Shown piece by piece: positions 1-6,438 of a stretch of DNA of 10,405 nt (positions are counted from its first letter, which is position 1; the number at the start of each line of letters is the position of its first letter). Below the pieces are notes generated by a model. It saw nothing but the letters and a program-made list of their open reading frames with translations, ran no database searches and had not been told where the DNA came from. The stretch covers positions 1 to 10,405 of the forward strand of contig CAZOHG010000092.1 of the NCBI GenBank assembly GCA_964579725.1, in the 5' to 3' direction. This DNA comes from CAZOHG01 sp964579725. Lineage in GTDB: Bacteria; Zhuqueibacterota; JdFR-76; BMS3Abin05. The position numbers and the translations under genes were made by a program.

Positions 1-892
1 CCATGATCTCCCGGCGTCCGGCCACGGCGGCCAGGGGATAGCCGTTGGCGATGGCTTTGGCAAATGTGGCCAGGTCCGGCGTGACGCCGAAATATTCTTG
101 CGCACCGCCTTTGGCCATGCGAAAGCCGGTGATGACCTCGTCAAAAATGAGCAGGACCTGGTGTTCGTCGGCCAACTGCCGCACGCCCTCCAGAAAACCC
201 TGATCCGGCTGCCTGAACCGCGTCGGCTCCATGATGATGCAGGCGACGTCGCCGGCATGCTCTTTGAGCAGCGCGCTGAGCTGATCGAGATTGTTGTATT
301 CAAACGGCAGAATCGTCCCGGCCAGAGAGCGGGGCACGCCTTTGGGACTCAGTCCCGGAAGCAGGTGCTGGTCCAGCGTCGAGTCCGATTCGAGATTGGC
401 GGCCAGATACCAATCGTGCCAGCCGTGGTAGCCACAAAAGAGCACTTTTTCCTTGCCGGTGTATCCGCGGGCAATGCGCACCGCAATGGCATCGGCCTCG
501 CCGCCGCTTTTGCAGAATTTCACCATCTCGGCGCAGGGAACCATGTCGACGATGGCTTGCGCGACCTCGATTTCCAGGGCGTGGTTAATGCTACCCAGCA
601 CACCTTTTTCAATCTGTGCTTTAACAGCCTTGTCTACTTTTTCATACGCGTAGCCTAAAATCACGGGCCCCACCCCCATGGCCGTGTCGATGAACTCGTT
701 GCCATCCACATCCCAGAAATGGGCGTCCTTCATGCGCTCAAAATAAACCGGCGCCTGGCCAAACGCGCCCAGTTCCGGCCGACGGCTAAAAAGCTGCGTG
801 CCGTAGGGAAACAGGCGGCGCGCTTGTTGATAAAGCTCCGCCGAGTGTTTGTACTTCGGATTGAAATTGTCAATACTAAAATCCTGTGACAT
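1..892 (-). CDS. Class III PLP-dependent aminotransferase, glutamate-1-semialdehyde aminomutase-like (partial, 3' end outside window)
   Basis: The reading frame is open from an ATG at 892 down to the left edge, giving 297 residues with no stop, so the C-terminal third is missing. Family hallmarks are clear: a substrate/cofactor loop around residues 127-134 (CKSGGEAD, the place of SGxEA in the family), a GYHGWHDW segment at 154-161, the PLP-binding aspartate in FDEVITGFR (D251) and the Schiff-base lysine in TFAKAIANGYP (K279). Known members use PLP to move amino groups; glutamate-1-semialdehyde 2,1-aminomutase is the nearest named type, but many relatives act on sugars or other amino acids, and the catabolic context here argues against a haem-pathway role (inference). 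The start is supported by GAGGG six bases upstream, overlapping the stop codon of the preceding amidohydrolase gene only 11 bases away, so the two are probably co-translated. Acts in the cytoplasm. Confidence 0.9.
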   Translation of the reverse strand, partial: MSQDFSIDNFNPKYKHSAELYQQARRLFPYGTQLFSRRPELGAFGQAPVYFERMKDAHFWDVDGNEFIDTAMGVGPVILGYAYEKVDKAVKAQIEKGVLGSINHALEIEVAQAIVDMVPCAEMVKFCKSGGEADAIAVRIARGYTGKEKVLFCGYHGWHDWYLAANLESDSTLDQHLLPGLSPKGVPRSLAGTILPFEYNNLDQLSALLKEHAGDVACIIMEPTRFRQPDQGFLEGVRQLADEHQVLLIFDEVITGFRMAKGGAQEYFGVTPDLATFAKAIANGYPLAAVAGRREIM

Positions 893-903
893 TTTTTGCC
901 CTC

Positions 904-1896
904 TTAAGTGGAGGTTAGTTTGAACAGTCGAGCCGCATTCTCGTAAAAAATATTTTGAATATTGTCCTCGCCGATCTGACAAAACCGAGCCGCACGGAGG
1001 AGAGCCCTTACATTCTCATAGACGGCAAAAGTAGCTCGGGCTGACAGGCCGCCTTGCCGCGTGACCATATCCGGCGTAACCACATGCCAGCTCAGCCCCA
1101 ATTGCACGTAGCGCCCGCGAAAAGCGGCCGCATTGACCAAATCCGTCCCAAACAAAATGTGCGACAAATCGTATCGGGAAAAAAGCTCCAAAAATACATC
1201 CGTTTCGCACACGGCGGACGTGTCGATCCACAGGTTCTCCGCCGTCGGCAGGCCGTCCAGGGCGTCGGCCATGTTGGGTACAATGAAGCAGCGACCGCAA
1301 TGGGCGAGAATAAATTGGCACTTTGGGTATTGCCGAATTAAACGGGAAATATCCTGCAAATTTTCGGGGTCAGCCATGCCGCGGGGTTTGGACACATGCA
1401 ATGTGACGGCAAGCCCGAAATCATTTGCCAATTGGAGCTGTTCCTCCGAAATGAAATCGGTAATGCGCGCCTGCTGCTTGTCCGCTACCGTAGCAAAGGT
1501 CAGATACGGCTTCAGTCCTGCAGGATTGTATTTTTCGATCTCATTTTTCAATTTTTCGGGTGCCATTTCAGGCCGGGTCATCAGCGAAAAACGGTCTTCG
1601 GCGTCGACGACGCTTTCGGCAACAAATCGGTTTTCCGCATCCAGATCACAGTTGTACACGGGCATTCCCATGACCAGACCGTTGACTTTGGCATTCGGGA
1701 ACAAAAGCCGCCACCACGCCTGCAGATCCTTCATATCCACCTGGTAGAAAAAAGAATCCGCAGCGGCCTGGTCGTCGGCGTGGTCGGTTGCATTTAGCAA
1801 ATGACTGTGGGCATCGAAAATTCTCCTGGGCAACCAGGGCCGGATTTCGCGCTCGTAGATGAATAAATCGTCGTCGTTTCTGTGGCCATTTTTCAT
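904..1896 (-). CDS. Amidohydrolase, Amidohydro_2 (ACMSD-like) family
   Basis: This is a 330-residue TIM-barrel metal-dependent hydrolase or decarboxylase. Visible metal-site residues are the HxH pair in FDAHSHL (H30, H32), H167 in VTLHVSKP, H199 in FILAHCGR and D252 in LFGTDL. The C-terminal YENAARLFKL is typical of the family. Known relatives hydrolyse lactones or amides or decarboxylate aromatic and sugar-derived acids; the substrate here cannot be assigned. An in-frame TTG lies nine bases further upstream (1905), but AAGGA at 1906-1910 sits next to it with no spacer and nine bases from the ATG at 1896, so I take the ATG. It follows the symporter gene by about 100 bp and precedes the aminotransferase by 11 bp, which suggests the three act on one imported compound (inference). 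No signal peptide, so cytoplasmic. A second, only distantly similar family member lies at 6439-7443. Confidence 0.87.
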   Translation of the reverse strand: MKNGHRNDDDLFIYEREIRPWLPRRIFDAHSHLLNATDHADDQAAADSFFYQVDMKDLQAWWRLLFPNAKVNGLVMGMPVYNCDLDAENRFVAESVVDAEDRFSLMTRPEMAPEKLKNEIEKYNPAGLKPYLTFATVADKQQARITDFISEEQLQLANDFGLAVTLHVSKPRGMADPENLQDISRLIRQYPKCQFILAHCGRCFIVPNMADALDGLPTAENLWIDTSAVCETDVFLELFSRYDLSHILFGTDLVNAAAFRGRYVQLGLSWHVVTPDMVTRQGGLSARATFAVYENVRALLRAARFCQIGEDNIQNIFYENAARLFKLTST

Positions 1897-1905
1897 GGAA
1901 AACAA

Positions 1906-1910
1906 TCCTT
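1906..1910 (-). promoter_or_regulatory. Ribosome binding site that selects the ATG at 1896
   Basis: Read on the minus strand this is AAGGA. It is nine bases upstream of the ATG at 1896 and immediately adjacent to an in-frame TTG at 1905, so only the ATG has a usable spacer. Confidence 0.6.
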
Positions 1911-1919
1911 AACTATCTT

Positions 1920-1933
1920 AAATCGATCGATTT
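1920..1933. promoter_or_regulatory. Perfect 14-bp palindrome, possible operator
   Basis: AAATCGATCGATTT is its own reverse complement. It lies in the roughly 100-bp gap between the symporter and the amidohydrolase, about 24 bases upstream of the amidohydrolase start. The symmetry is direct observation; a role as a regulator-binding site is inference, since AT-rich palindromes of this size can arise by chance. The rest of the gap (1934-2000) is AT-rich with scattered TCG/CGA words and no convincing terminator. Confidence 0.3.
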
Positions 1934-2000
1934 CAAAACAAGGAGCGGTGATTTTCGATTTTAGAGGTTTTTTGCTTCAGAAATCAAAAATCGTTAATCG

Positions 2001-3524
2001 TCATTCGTAGATCGTTTTTACACTTTTTTGCGCACCATTCTTTTGTTGCTTTAAAAGGACGCTAAGCACCCAACTGACCACAACGCCGACCACAAACGAA
2101 ATTGGAATAATCCACAAAAATGAAATACGTGCTCCGAAAATTTCCTGAGAAAAGCTAACCAAAGTTGCCGCCACACCGGCCAACAGTGTTCCGATAAACG
2201 TTCCGGCCGGTTTGGCCTGAGGCACAAACATGGCCATGAAAAAGGGCACAAACAGCGGCGCCACCAGCAGGTTGATCGTCTTGTACGTCATTTCCAACAA
2301 GTTGCCCTTGACATGCCCAATCACCAAGCTCAACACCACAATGACCAATCCGATAGCGATCGAAATGACTTTTGCCAATTGCACTTTCTTGTGTTCGGAA
2401 AGGGAATCCTTCCGCAGCCGGAGAATGAAATCATTAATAATAGACAGTGCGGAGGAATTAATGCCTGACGAGAGACTGGACATCGAAGCAGCTAACAAGC
2501 CCGCCAGAACCAATCCCGAAAAGCCTGCGGGCAGTCCAATCACAATAAACCTCGGGAAAAGGAGGTCTGCGGAACCGGTGACGGTTGTCCCGGGGGCAAG
2601 ATATTCCGTATGGATTTTAAAATACGCAAAAAGCGCCAGCCCCAGCGCTGCCAAAAGAAAGGAGACCAATAAATTGGTGAGGAGCGAACTCAAATACATC
2701 CGGCGTGCTGCCTGTACGTCGCGTGTGGCCAGGTAGCGTTGTACCGCCATTTGGTCGGACCCGGCTGTACACACATACCAGCCAAAAGTGGAAATAAACG
2801 CCGTTAGAAAACTGACCCGGGCTTTGGTATCGAAAAACACCCACCCGGCCCACTGTTTTGGCCAGTGGTTTGGAATGAGGGCTGACACACTGCCCAATTG
2901 AGCAACGATCAAAACAATGGCCAAAATGGTTCCTCCGAATAAGATGAAAGTTTGCACCACATCCGTGAGCACCACCCCTCGAAGTCCCCCAAATGATGTG
3001 TAAATAATGGTCACAATTCCCATAACAATGCTTACAATAAGGGCCGTTTGTTCGGGCCAGTGCATCAACGGCACAATTACTTTTTGGGCCACCATGTAAA
3101 TAATGACCCCCATCCACACAAAGCGCATGATTAGAAAATATGCTGACGCCAGAAGGCGATTGCGCAAACCCAAACGCGTTTCCAGCAATTCGTAGGCACT
3201 GGTAATACGCAATTTCATAACAAACGGAATAAAAAAATAGGCGACTATAACATAGACAAAGGGCAGAGTGGCCATCATCGACCAAATCATCGGGCCGTTT
3301 TTAATCATTTCTCCCGGAAACGACAAATAGGAAACGGCGCTGAACAATGTGGCAAAGAGGGAGAGTCCCACCCGCCAGGACTTCATATTTCGCCCCCCTA
3401 ACATGTAATCATCGGAATTTTTGTTTTTGCGGGAAAAATACAACCCGACCAACAACATCCCAATGCCGTAAATAATAATTACCAACCAGTCCAAACTACC
3501 CAGTGTTGCTCTGTCAGGTGCCAT
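2001..3524 (-). CDS. Sodium:solute symporter (SSS / SLC5 family)
   Basis: A 507-residue integral inner-membrane protein with about 13 hydrophobic segments, the usual number for this family. The first helix (about 12-30) is followed by the family's charged loop (SRKNKNSDDYMLGGRNM, 31-47). A family-typical GGLRGVVLTDVVQTFILFGG stretch lies at 179-198. The helix at about 340-366 carries SMSSLSSGINSS (347-358), which corresponds to the serine-rich Na+-site helix of vSGLT, so sodium coupling is likely. The C-terminus is a short basic tail. The family imports sugars, amino acids, vitamins or organic acids with Na+; the substrate is not readable, but the flanking amidohydrolase and aminotransferase genes suggest a carbohydrate- or amide-derived compound (inference). 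The start is ATG with GGAG (3531-3534) six bases upstream. The 93-bp repeat array ends about 20 bp upstream of the start, so its promoter lies within or beyond the array. Confidence 0.93.
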   Translation of the reverse strand: MAPDRATLGSLDWLVIIIYGIGMLLVGLYFSRKNKNSDDYMLGGRNMKSWRVGLSLFATLFSAVSYLSFPGEMIKNGPMIWSMMATLPFVYVIVAYFFIPFVMKLRITSAYELLETRLGLRNRLLASAYFLIMRFVWMGVIIYMVAQKVIVPLMHWPEQTALIVSIVMGIVTIIYTSFGGLRGVVLTDVVQTFILFGGTILAIVLIVAQLGSVSALIPNHWPKQWAGWVFFDTKARVSFLTAFISTFGWYVCTAGSDQMAVQRYLATRDVQAARRMYLSSLLTNLLVSFLLAALGLALFAYFKIHTEYLAPGTTVTGSADLLFPRFIVIGLPAGFSGLVLAGLLAASMSSLSSGINSSALSIINDFILRLRKDSLSEHKKVQLAKVISIAIGLVIVVLSLVIGHVKGNLLEMTYKTINLLVAPLFVPFFMAMFVPQAKPAGTFIGTLLAGVAATLVSFSQEIFGARISFLWIIPISFVVGVVVSWVLSVLLKQQKNGAQKSVKTIYE

Positions 3525-3543
3525 TCCGTTCTCCGAGTTTGTT

Positions 3544-3949
3544 CAGGACACAGAATTGAGATGACACAGAAAATACCTTTTGAATTCTGTGACCTGTCAC
3601 TTCTGTGGCCTCTAAAAATTTAGTACCTTCTTTTCTCAGGACACAGAATTGAGATGACACAGAAAATACCTTTTGAATTCTGTGACCNNNNNNNNNNNNN
3701 NNNNNNNNNNNNNNNNNNNNNNNNNNNNNNNNNNNNNNNNNNNNNNNNNNNNNNNNNNNNNNNNNNNNNNNNNNNNNNNNNNNNNNNTTCTCAGGACACA
3801 GAATTGAGATGACACAGAAAATACCTTTTGAATTCTGTGACCCGTCACTTCTGTGGCCTCTAAAAATTTAGTACCTTCTTTTCTCAGGACACAGAATTGA
3901 GATGACACAGAAAATACCTTTTGAATTCTGTGACCCGTCACTTCTGTGA
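3544..3949. repeat. Tandem repeat array, 93-bp period, interrupted by an assembly gap
   Basis: Units start with CAGGACACAG at 3544, 3637, 3792 and 3885. Each directly adjacent pair (3544/3637 and 3792/3885) is offset by exactly 93 bp, and copies are nearly identical (for example T or C at 3595 and its equivalents). Each unit holds four 7-bp boxes: CACAGAA-N9-CACAGAA, 13 bases, TTCTGTG-N9-TTCTGTG (in copy 1 at 3549, 3565, 3585 and 3601), followed by a roughly 30-bp linker rich in A and T. The box pairs form a dyad that could fold as a broken hairpin or bind a dimeric protein. The spacer between the TTCTGTG boxes is itself palindromic (GTGAC-CC-GTCAC). The last unit is truncated after its fourth box, 12 bp before the nuclease-like gene's stop codon. 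There are no unique spacers, so this is not CRISPR. This also accounts for the gene-free stretch 3525-3960. Confidence 0.9.
3688..3787. other. Assembly gap (100 N) inside the repeat array
   Basis: Exactly 100 N, the usual placeholder for a gap of unknown size. The flanking unit starts (3637 and 3792) are 155 bp apart, which is not a multiple of 93, so the placeholder length is not the true length. If the period holds, the true gap is 38 bp plus a whole number of 93-bp units. The gap most likely reflects collapse of an unresolved tandem repeat, so the real copy number is unknown. Confidence 0.95.
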
Positions 3950-3960
3950 CCCACAAAAGG

Positions 3961-4758
3961 CTATGGTTCATAAATTCCAATCAATTGCAGATTTGTGGTG
4001 CTCCAGAAAGCAATCAATCCATGATGTAAGTTCAATCTTTTAAGATATGATCGCATGCGCAAAATATCATATCCTCTCGGGCCATTTTTGCCGGCCAGTA
4101 TTCCAATGAGAAGAAATTTTTCGATCAACCAATAGTCAATTTCAAACGACCCCAACCAGATATTTTCTATGTTTAGGTTAATGGCGACACTGTCCAAAAA
4201 ATCCAAACCGTTTTTTCTTAATTCGATTCTAAGGGCTGATTGATAAATTTTACTATGAAGCGAGGCTCCAAGCGTAGCGTGAATCTTGCGCAATAAGAAA
4301 ACTATTGTATCCGTCACCTCTTTCCCTGCGACATCTGCAAAAAATTTATTGTCCCAATATTCAGAATCGGGTTCTATTTTCTCATCGAAAATAATTCTTT
4401 TCGGTTGTGCTTTGGTCAATCCAAAATTAATCAATAAGCCAAGCCTCAGACCTGTAATTTTCAAATAGGTTATAATTTGAGCGTAGTTTTCGGGTAAAAA
4501 ATCCGATTGAATGCATTTTAATTCGACAATGATTTTGTTCTCGACAACTTCATCTATTTCAAAATTAGCAATTCGCTCACCTGAATAATCAAGACCTATT
4601 TTTCTTTTGTAATCAGCATCGAGCCCTTTTTGAATGAGATTTTTATGAAAAACCTTGTGATACATATTCTCATTAAATCCAACGCCAACAGATTTGAAAG
4701 TATCATAAGCACAGCCAATTATTTCATAGGTGACGTCTTCATAAAGAAAATTATCCAT
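3961..4758 (-). CDS. GxxExxY family (PDDEXK_3) nuclease-like protein with a duplicated, degenerate second domain
   Basis: A 265-residue protein, about twice the usual 120-140 of this family. The N-terminal domain (about 8-115) has the name-giving motif as GFNENMY (G27, E30, Y33) and a PD-(D/E)xK-type core: D69 in FEID, then E79 and K81 in IIVELK, then YLK at 98-100 and GLLINFG at 107-113. A second copy follows at a constant offset of 139-140: Y172, GLD at 184-186, FEID ending at D208, YLK at 238-240 and GLIAF at 247-251. In that copy the motif glycine and glutamate are lost and the E-x-K positions fall on I218 and I220, so it is probably inactive. The family's biochemical role is not established; a nuclease fold is predicted. 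A GTG start at 4800 is possible but lies inside a repeat; ATG 4758 has GAGGGG seven bases upstream. The gene is visibly more AT-rich than its neighbours and is flanked by matching repeats, suggesting acquisition. Confidence 0.88.
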   Translation of the reverse strand: MDNFLYEDVTYEIIGCAYDTFKSVGVGFNENMYHKVFHKNLIQKGLDADYKRKIGLDYSGERIANFEIDEVVENKIIVELKCIQSDFLPENYAQIITYLKITGLRLGLLINFGLTKAQPKRIIFDEKIEPDSEYWDNKFFADVAGKEVTDTIVFLLRKIHATLGASLHSKIYQSALRIELRKNGLDFLDSVAINLNIENIWLGSFEIDYWLIEKFLLIGILAGKNGPRGYDILRMRSYLKRLNLHHGLIAFWSTTNLQLIGIYEP

Positions 4759-4765
4759 TGGGAAT

Positions 4766-4771
4766 CCCCTC
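4766..4771 (-). promoter_or_regulatory. Ribosome binding site for the GxxExxY gene
   Basis: GAGGGG on the minus strand, seven bases before the ATG at 4758. This decides the start against the GTG at 4800, which lies inside the flanking repeat, and against an intermediate ATG just downstream of it. Confidence 0.6.
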
Positions 4772-4794
4772 ATAATTTGCAAAGCGACTTTTTG

Positions 4795-4894
4795 GGACAC
4801 AGAAACGATATAACACAGAAATTATTTCTTAAATTCTTTTTCTGTGACCCGCCACTTCTGTGGCCATTTTCTGTGACCCATCACTTCTGTGGCC
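4795..4894. repeat. Diverged copy and a half of the same repeat on the other side of the GxxExxY gene
   Basis: GGACACAG at 4795 opens a unit with the same box order and the same strand orientation as the array at 3544-3949: CACAGAA at 4798 and 4814, TTCTGTG at 4840 and 4856. A further half unit has TTCTGTG at 4869 and 4885. All three box pairs keep the 16-bp spacing, while the N9 between the CACAGAA boxes (ACGATATAA against TTGAGATGA) and the centre (19 instead of 13 bases) differ. The half unit overlaps the last codons and stop of the ceramidase-like gene. The whole lies 37-136 bases upstream of the nuclease-like start, so it could also act as its operator (inference). Confidence 0.85.
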
Positions 4895-6212
4895 GATTCA
4901 TTTCTTCCATTAAAAAAAGGACTTCCTCTACAATCTTTCTTCCCGCTTCTGCCGGGAAGATGCCGTTTGAGGCTTCGTATCCCCCTTCTTTTTCCGCTTC
5001 TTCGGTCACCAAATAGCCGGCCAGAACACCGTTGGACAGGCTAACCACAAAGGTTTTTCGAGGCGCTTTGGCCTTGATTTCCAATGAATATTCCACAAAC
5101 AATTCCCCAGGCAAAAAGACAAAAAAATAATCGCCGAGGCCCACAACGGAAATTTCCACCGGCAAGATGGAGCGGTACACGGCTTCCAATCGGCCGTCTG
5201 CTGCCATTTCCGCCAGTTGCCGCTGTTCTTCCGCGCCGAACCAGTCCACTTCCGCAGTGCGAATTTCAGATGCGTGGGCACGTGCCTGACGAAGGGCGTC
5301 GAGCCTTTGTTTCGCTCGCTCCAATTTTTCTTCGGCCTCCCGAACGGACGGAAAGGTTTTGCGCGGCAATTGAGTCCATTTTTGCCGGACGGAAAGCGGA
5401 AGCCACTCGCTGAAGTCCTGCGCGGACAACCGGCGAACGCTCTCTACAATCCGTTCTCCCAATAAAAATCCCAGCCGCCGGGCCTCCTCAAAGGTATTGG
5501 AACGAACAAAATGCCGCGGCGATTGATTGCCCGAAGGCCCGGTGTGGTAAAGCAAAACGACTTCCTCGCCCAATTTTTGTTTCAGGTACTCGCGGGTGTA
5601 GCCGGGAAAATCCGCCGAATAGAGTCTGGAATCCTCGTGCAGGACCGTGGGGTGCATACAGTAAATCGTGGACAGGGAAAAAATTTTGTCCGTTGTTGCA
5701 TCGCGGAGCACAAGAACCGGAACCTCTGGATCCACGGCGTCGGTCACGCTGCGACGATTTCCACCTACGCCGGTGCCATCCGCCGTGGTGATTGCCAGCT
5801 TGCACGCCCGTTTATTTTGAAAAGCCTCCGTGTAAACCTGCACCAATTTGTCTACCAAATACGAGATATAGTCGGGATCCGCTTTGGGAACGACCGGGTC
5901 GTCAAAAATATCGCTAAAAATAACCGGGCCGGAATGGGTGTGGGAGGCAGAAATCATTAGATTTCCTTCGGGAATTCCCGTGACTTTGTGCACACGTTTT
6001 CGCACGCGTTGGGCAATGTCCCGCGAAATGTAAACGACGTCCACGGCGCAAAATCCAACCTGTGTATCGCCGTTGTTCAAGATCAGAGCCGAGGCGTACA
6101 GGGGATCGTGCACGCCCTCACTGGTACGCGGCACGTGGGGATAGCCGTGCAGGAACATGGGTTTTTGCGGGGTGACGTCGGTGATGGCTGCGCCTGCTTG
6201 TAGCTTTTTCAA
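4881..6212 (-). CDS. Neutral/alkaline non-lysosomal ceramidase-like hydrolase
   Basis: A 443-residue protein matching the N-terminal catalytic domain of neutral ceramidases (Ceramidase_alk). It has AGAAITDVTP at 6-15, the zinc motif SASHTHSGP (88-96; H91, H93), a second zinc histidine in CMHPTV (H187), the GPSGNQSP segment (225-232), which corresponds to the nucleophile region, PGELFVEYS (368-376) with candidate ligand E370, and a late tyrosine (Y400) near the position of the Tyr ligand. Known enzymes hydrolyse the amide bond of ceramide, but bacterial relatives in sugar loci are widespread and of unknown substrate. There is no signal peptide (MKKLQAGAAI), so it is probably cytoplasmic, which argues against membrane ceramide as substrate (inference). 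The start codon is TTG; GGAG (6220-6223) is seven bases upstream, and the nearby ATGs run into stops. It is shorter than full ceramidases (about 650 residues), lacking their C-terminal domain. The last residues and stop come from a repeat copy. Confidence 0.85.
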   Translation of the reverse strand: MKKLQAGAAITDVTPQKPMFLHGYPHVPRTSEGVHDPLYASALILNNGDTQVGFCAVDVVYISRDIAQRVRKRVHKVTGIPEGNLMISASHTHSGPVIFSDIFDDPVVPKADPDYISYLVDKLVQVYTEAFQNKRACKLAITTADGTGVGGNRRSVTDAVDPEVPVLVLRDATTDKIFSLSTIYCMHPTVLHEDSRLYSADFPGYTREYLKQKLGEEVVLLYHTGPSGNQSPRHFVRSNTFEEARRLGFLLGERIVESVRRLSAQDFSEWLPLSVRQKWTQLPRKTFPSVREAEEKLERAKQRLDALRQARAHASEIRTAEVDWFGAEEQRQLAEMAADGRLEAVYRSILPVEISVVGLGDYFFVFLPGELFVEYSLEIKAKAPRKTFVVSLSNGVLAGYLVTEEAEKEGGYEASNGIFPAEAGRKIVEEVLFLMEEMNRPQK

Positions 6213-6217
6213 TTCAT

Positions 6218-6223
6218 TTCTCC
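6218..6223 (-). promoter_or_regulatory. Ribosome binding site supporting a TTG start
   Basis: GGAGAA on the minus strand, with seven bases between GGAG and the TTG at 6212. Two ATGs nearby are out of frame and terminate within two or three codons, and the next in-frame ATG (residue 19) would remove the conserved N-terminal strand, so TTG is the likely start. Confidence 0.6.
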
Positions 6224-6240
6224 ATGGTAAAGAGTAAATC

Positions 6241-6297
6241 TAAAAATTCCAAAAACCAAATTCCAAATAAATCACAAATTCAAAATTCCAAAAACAG
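6241..6297. repeat. AT-rich simple repeat built on AAATTCCAAA words
   Basis: The words AAATTCCAAA, CAAATTC and AAAATTCC recur several times in about 57 bp, with almost no G. It lies immediately upstream of the ceramidase-like gene, in the 226-bp gap that separates it from the amidohydrolase. It may be slipped-strand low-complexity DNA or part of a promoter; I could not pick out a convincing -35/-10 pair. Confidence 0.5.
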
Positions 6298-6340
6298 CAA
6301 AACTCTTTGGGGCAAAACAATTTAGATTGAAACGTCCACC

Positions 6341-6402
6341 AATCATTGACAGAATGATTTTGCGGCAAAATAATAATCATTCTGCCGTTGAATTATTCTG
6401 CC
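6341..6402. repeat. REP-like palindromic element
   Basis: CAGAATGATT at 6350-6359 is perfectly inverted as AATCATTCTG at 6375-6384, giving a 10-bp stem with a 15-base loop. A further box, AATTATTCTGCC (6391-6402), repeats AATCATTCTGCC (6375-6386) with one mismatch at a spacing of 16 bp, and ATCATT-GACAG-AATGAT (6342-6358) is a smaller nested palindrome. It sits about 37 bp beyond the stop of the amidohydrolase gene. There is no T-tract following on the minus strand, so it is not a classical terminator; it looks like an interspersed palindromic repeat. Confidence 0.6.
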
Positions 6403-6438
6403 ATTAATCGTTTTTCCCTTTTTAGATCAATTAACAAA

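Larger units (their letters stand above)
3544..4894 (-). mobile_element. Putative repeat-bounded nuclease cassette
   Basis: The GxxExxY gene is bracketed by direct copies of one complex repeat, differs in base composition from its neighbours, and separates two metabolic genes that otherwise look part of one catabolic locus. This is consistent with an inserted or mobile unit. I see no transposase, no terminal inverted repeats of the insertion-sequence kind and no clear target-site duplication, so mobility is only a hypothesis. Confidence 0.3.

Noticed and set aside
98..658. Plus-strand open frame of 186 codons
   Set aside because: Antisense to the class III aminotransferase, which shows the PLP aspartate and lysine motifs in the correct order.
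1950..1993. Terminator hairpin between symporter and amidohydrolase (CGATTTT / AAAATCG)
   Set aside because: The stem is only 7 bp and AT-rich with a loop of about 24 bases, and no T-tract follows it in the direction of transcription.
3544..3949. CRISPR array
   Set aside because: Units of 93 bp are nearly identical throughout with no unique spacers, and no cas genes are present.
3636..3980. Minus-strand open frame through the repeat array encoding a 31-residue repeated peptide
   Set aside because: The frame stays open only because 93 is a multiple of three; it runs through the 100-N gap, has no ribosome binding site or recognisable domain, and overlaps the end of the GxxExxY gene.
4759..4800. 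Extended GxxExxY protein from a GTG start at 4800
   Set aside because: The GTG lies inside the repeat box and has no suitable ribosome binding site, whereas ATG 4758 has GAGGGG at seven bases and the extra residues match nothing in the family.
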